From JBGSKY01 sp041740995 (lineage in GTDB: Bacteria > Planctomycetota > Planctomycetia > Pirellulales > Pirellulaceae): a stretch of DNA of 35,749 bases. Shown here one piece after another: positions 33,576 through 35,749 of the stretch. Below the pieces are notes generated by a model that did not search any database, was not told where the DNA came from, and saw only the letters and a program-made list of their open reading frames with translations. Numbering within the stretch: the first letter of the stretch is position 1; every line of letters begins with the position of its first letter. The translations under genes and the position numbers were made by a program. The stretch covers positions 1 through 35,749 of the forward strand of contig JBGSKY010000011.1 of NCBI GenBank assembly GCA_041740995.1. Direction: 5' to 3'.

Positions 33576-34853
33576 CTAAAACGCGTGCTCGTGACCGGTA
33601 TACATCCACAATCCCAAACCAGGATCGTTTAAGAAATAGAATCGCTTACCGGTGGACGTTGTGTGCCAACCGTCGGCGAGGTTAACGCAACCGTATTCGT
33701 TCATCACGCTAGACGGGCTTGCGTGTTGGTATCGGGCCTTGTGAATCAGTTCCGGCGGAAGCAAATCAGTCGCGTAGGTCACGTTGAATCGATTCTCCGT
33801 TGAGCCATGTATCAGATGCGCGGCCGCACTCAGGTTGGCTCGCAAGTCGTCGTTGTTAGCGACTGCGTCAAGGACTTCAGGCGTTGTCATGTAGCCATAT
33901 TTGCGAATCAAGCGATCGACTTCGGCATCCTCGCCAAAAGTTTTAACGCCTGGCGCGAGGACGATTAAATGTCCACCGTCGGCCATCGCCATCCGCGTTC
34001 GATAGATTGCTTTATTTGCAATCCAAGTTTTGTTGTACTTGTCGGGATGCATGTAGACGACCATCGTCTCGGGAGCTTCCTCAAGGCGGTAGCAATTGAC
34101 CTGCGCCGATAGTTCTCCAGCTTGCTCAAAAATGTCGTGATCGGTTCCGATGTACAAACCACGCATTACTTTCCGGCCATCCGCTTGCGATTCAATCACG
34201 GTCAAGATGTAAACGATTGGCAAATCACGACAAAAGCGATCGGCCGCTTCGTTGAGAATTCTGCGTAGCGGCGTATCGCAGCGACCCATCACACGTTCCA
34301 TCCCATAGAGCGCGCTAAGATAATGGCTTTCATTGATGCCTTCGGGGCCACCAACTCCGACGAAAATGTTCTTGGTATAGTTCGCCATGCCGATGACTTC
34401 ATGCGGCACGACTTGACCGATCGAGAGAATCAAATCGTGATTGCCCTCAAGCAACATTTTGTTCGTCTGGGCTGCCCAAGGCCGATCGTAAGCCCCCTCG
34501 GTAACACGCTTCACAAAATCGGACTCGATTTGGCCGAGCGTCACGACATCGTCTCGCCATCGATGGGGTCGGAAAAGCGATTTTGGCGTGCCAGGAAACA
34601 TCTTGTCGAGCTGCTTGTCGGTCATCGGCTCATGCGTCCCCAAGGCAGGCATGACGTCAACCAATCGATCGCCCAGCAGTTGAAAGCTGAGGTCGGTCAA
34701 CTCGCCGGCGCGAGAGTCTAGACGAGTTTGATCCGGAGGTAGTGCCAGGACTCGCTTGGGCTTGTAAGAATTGTAGAAGTCGGCCAAAACATTTTTCATC
34801 TGTTCAGGCGAAAAATCTTGGTCAGGAGCACCTTGTGCGAAATAGACTGTCAT
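33576..34853 (-). CDS. LarA-like protein (DUF2088, nickel-pincer nucleotide racemase/epimerase family)
   Basis: The product is 425 residues, close to LarA length. The N-terminal domain has LALPPDQTRLDSRAGEL and PALGTHEPMT. Aligned with LactobacilIus LarA by spacing, His151 (VPHEVIGMANYTKN), Lys161 and His177 (GINESHYLS) match the His174, Lys184 and His200 positions, where the lysine carries the cofactor and the histidines act in catalysis and nickel binding. The family racemises or epimerises 2-hydroxyacids with varied substrates. The cofactor genes larB, larC and larE are absent from this window. The substrate is unknown. It follows the divergent acetyltransferase gene and stands alone on the minus strand. 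Confidence 0.8.
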   Translation of the reverse strand: MTVYFAQGAPDQDFSPEQMKNVLADFYNSYKPKRVLALPPDQTRLDSRAGELTDLSFQLLGDRLVDVMPALGTHEPMTDKQLDKMFPGTPKSLFRPHRWRDDVVTLGQIESDFVKRVTEGAYDRPWAAQTNKMLLEGNHDLILSIGQVVPHEVIGMANYTKNIFVGVGGPEGINESHYLSALYGMERVMGRCDTPLRRILNEAADRFCRDLPIVYILTVIESQADGRKVMRGLYIGTDHDIFEQAGELSAQVNCYRLEEAPETMVVYMHPDKYNKTWIANKAIYRTRMAMADGGHLIVLAPGVKTFGEDAEVDRLIRKYGYMTTPEVLDAVANNDDLRANLSAAAHLIHGSTENRFNVTYATDLLPPELIHKARYQHASPSSVMNEYGCVNLADGWHTTSTGKRFYFLNDPGLGLWMYTGHEHAF

Positions 34854-34980
34854 CGACTATAAAAATGTAAATTAGTTGTTTTGTTTGCTGGAAAAATTCT
34901 AAAGCTGTGCGTTTCGAAGACGGGATTGCGACCGTTGGGTTGAAATGCGGACAATTGCCAAGCGTGTTGGCGACCTGAAA

Positions 34981-35541
34981 ATGACCCTGACGTATTTCAA
35001 ACGCTATCGAATGCAAATTGAGACCGAATCACTCTCATCGCCGCTACCTAGTGTACCTGAATTCATTCAAATTTTGCCATGGCGTGACGAGCTGGTACGA
35101 AGCCATGCAAAAGTCAAGTTTGAGGCGTTCCGCAACGAAATTGATGCGACGGTTTTCCCATGTCTAGGGCAAGCTGAAGGTTGTCTAAAGCTGATGAATG
35201 ACATCCGTCGTCGCAGTAATTTTGTCCCCGAGGCGACTTTGCTGGCGACTATTCGAGACGATCGAAATGGTGCTAATCTACCCATCGGGACGATCCAGGG
35301 CTTACGTCCCAACGTGGTGGAAGGAGCGATTCAGAACATCGGCATCATTCCGGAATATCGCGGCCGTGGGATTGGTCGGCTGCTATTGCAATTTGCCGTG
35401 AACGGTTTTGCGCAAGCAGGCTGTAAACGCGTCAGCTTGGAAGTTACGACTCAAAACACGGCAGCAATCGCGATGTATGCCTCATGCGGCTTCCGACAAG
35501 TCGAGACGGTTTACAAAGCATCCGACATCGCGTTCTTGTAG
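34981..35541 (+). CDS. GNAT family N-acetyltransferase
   Basis: The product is 186 residues from the ATG at 34981 (MTLTYFKRYRMQIET); an ATG at 34945 is also in frame and less family-like. The acetyl-CoA site is NIGIIPEYRGRGIGRLLLQ with the pyrophosphate loop RGRGIG, followed by GCKRVSLEVTTQNTAAIAMYA and the C-terminal YASCGFRQVETVYK. The N-terminal part (WRDELVRSHAKVKFEAFRNEID) is a less common variant. It acetylates an amine or protein N-terminus with acetyl-CoA; the substrate is not determined. It is transcribed divergently from the LarA-like gene, 127 bases away, and converges with fabI. Confidence 0.78.
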   Translation: MTLTYFKRYRMQIETESLSSPLPSVPEFIQILPWRDELVRSHAKVKFEAFRNEIDATVFPCLGQAEGCLKLMNDIRRRSNFVPEATLLATIRDDRNGANLPIGTIQGLRPNVVEGAIQNIGIIPEYRGRGIGRLLLQFAVNGFAQAGCKRVSLEVTTQNTAAIAMYASCGFRQVETVYKASDIAFL

Positions 35542-35592
35542 TTGGTTTTCTATTGATAGAGGCTGGCTATCAAGTTCAAGCCGCAGCTTCCG

Positions 35593-35749
35593 CTACTTGG
35601 CGGCTTTCATCTGATCGAGCAGTCGGCCGGGGCTGCCCATGATGTTGTAGCCGGCGTCGACGTGCAGGATTTCGCCAGTGATTCCGCCGCTGTAAGGGCT
35701 GAGCAGATAAGCTCCAGAACGGCCAACTTCTTCATGCGTGACATTTCGG
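35593..35749 (-). CDS. fabI: Enoyl-[acyl-carrier-protein] reductase FabI, C-terminal end only
   Basis: The gene runs off the right edge; 51 codons before the stop at 35593 are visible. They read NVTHEEVGRSGAYLLSPYS and then GGITGEILHVDAGYNIMG, the characteristic end of FabI (TGEIxxVDxGYxIMG), and the protein finishes with GSPGRLLDQMKAAK. FabI reduces the trans-2-enoyl-ACP in the last step of fatty-acid elongation. Catalytic Tyr and Lys residues lie outside the window. The gene converges with the acetyltransferase. Confidence 0.85.
   Translation of the reverse strand, partial: RNVTHEEVGRSGAYLLSPYSGGITGEILHVDAGYNIMGSPGRLLDQMKAAK

Noticed and set aside
1..35749. tRNA, rRNA, CRISPR or prophage genes
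   Set aside because: Scanned on both strands by eye; no cloverleaf with a CCA end, rRNA motif, integrase or phage structural gene was seen. A covariance-model scan would be needed to exclude small RNAs.

Overview
The window looks like a chromosomal stretch of a Planctomycetota bacterium, most likely from the Pirellulales (Rhodopirellula-type). This is an inference from gene content: a DUF1571 exported protein, an FG-GAP/VCBS exported protein, a single-chain SecDF, a DUF805-plus-SRPBCC fusion, a Lys/Ala-rich histone H1-like protein and a HemQ-type chlorite dismutase-fold protein. Base composition is near balanced by eye. I see no rRNA, tRNA, CRISPR array, phage genes or complete insertion sequence.

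Layout. 1-2800: an exported parvulin-type peptidyl-prolyl isomerase and a DUF1571 exported protein. 2860-2940: three small palindromes with a 30-bp period. 3015-5694: a two-gene DNA repair unit (ligase-associated exonuclease and ATP-dependent DNA ligase), then a Bax-inhibitor-1-like membrane protein. 6696-10199, minus strand: FG-GAP exported protein, coproheme decarboxylase (HemQ) and a metallo-beta-lactamase-fold hydrolase, the last two overlapping by ATGA. 10517-14933, plus strand: DinB-like protein, ABC-2 permease, CPBP protease and an MsbA-like ABC exporter. 15175-16380, minus: secreted sialidase. A pair of inverted GTAG-headed palindromes lies between the convergent exporter and sialidase genes. 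16662-18599: a small exported protein and a HAD acid phosphatase. 18622-18969, minus: a PII protein lacking the uridylylation tyrosine. 19967-26899: SecDF, followed by a sugar-acid module of 2-keto-3-deoxy-arabinonate dehydratase-like protein, ketoglutarate semialdehyde dehydrogenase-like protein and SMP-30 lactonase-like protein.

26930-30459, minus: an apparent operon of SAM methyltransferase, thyA, folA and a DUF805-SRPBCC membrane protein. Divergent from it are rimO and then pgsA. 32721-33406: two near-identical 76-bp palindromic elements in opposite orientation flank a histone H1-like gene. The window closes with a LarA-like (DUF2088) protein, a GNAT acetyltransferase and the C-terminal end of fabI.

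The genes are mostly core metabolism and envelope functions. The signals least explained by known genes are the intergenic palindromes: the GTAG-headed inverted pair, the 76-bp pair with a solo end near position 1671, the 30-bp-period trio, and a stem-loop upstream of secDF. The most interesting protein-level observations are the pentose-oxidation trio, the altered PII T-loop, the orphan LarA-like protein with all cofactor-site residues, and the short ligase/exonuclease cassette.
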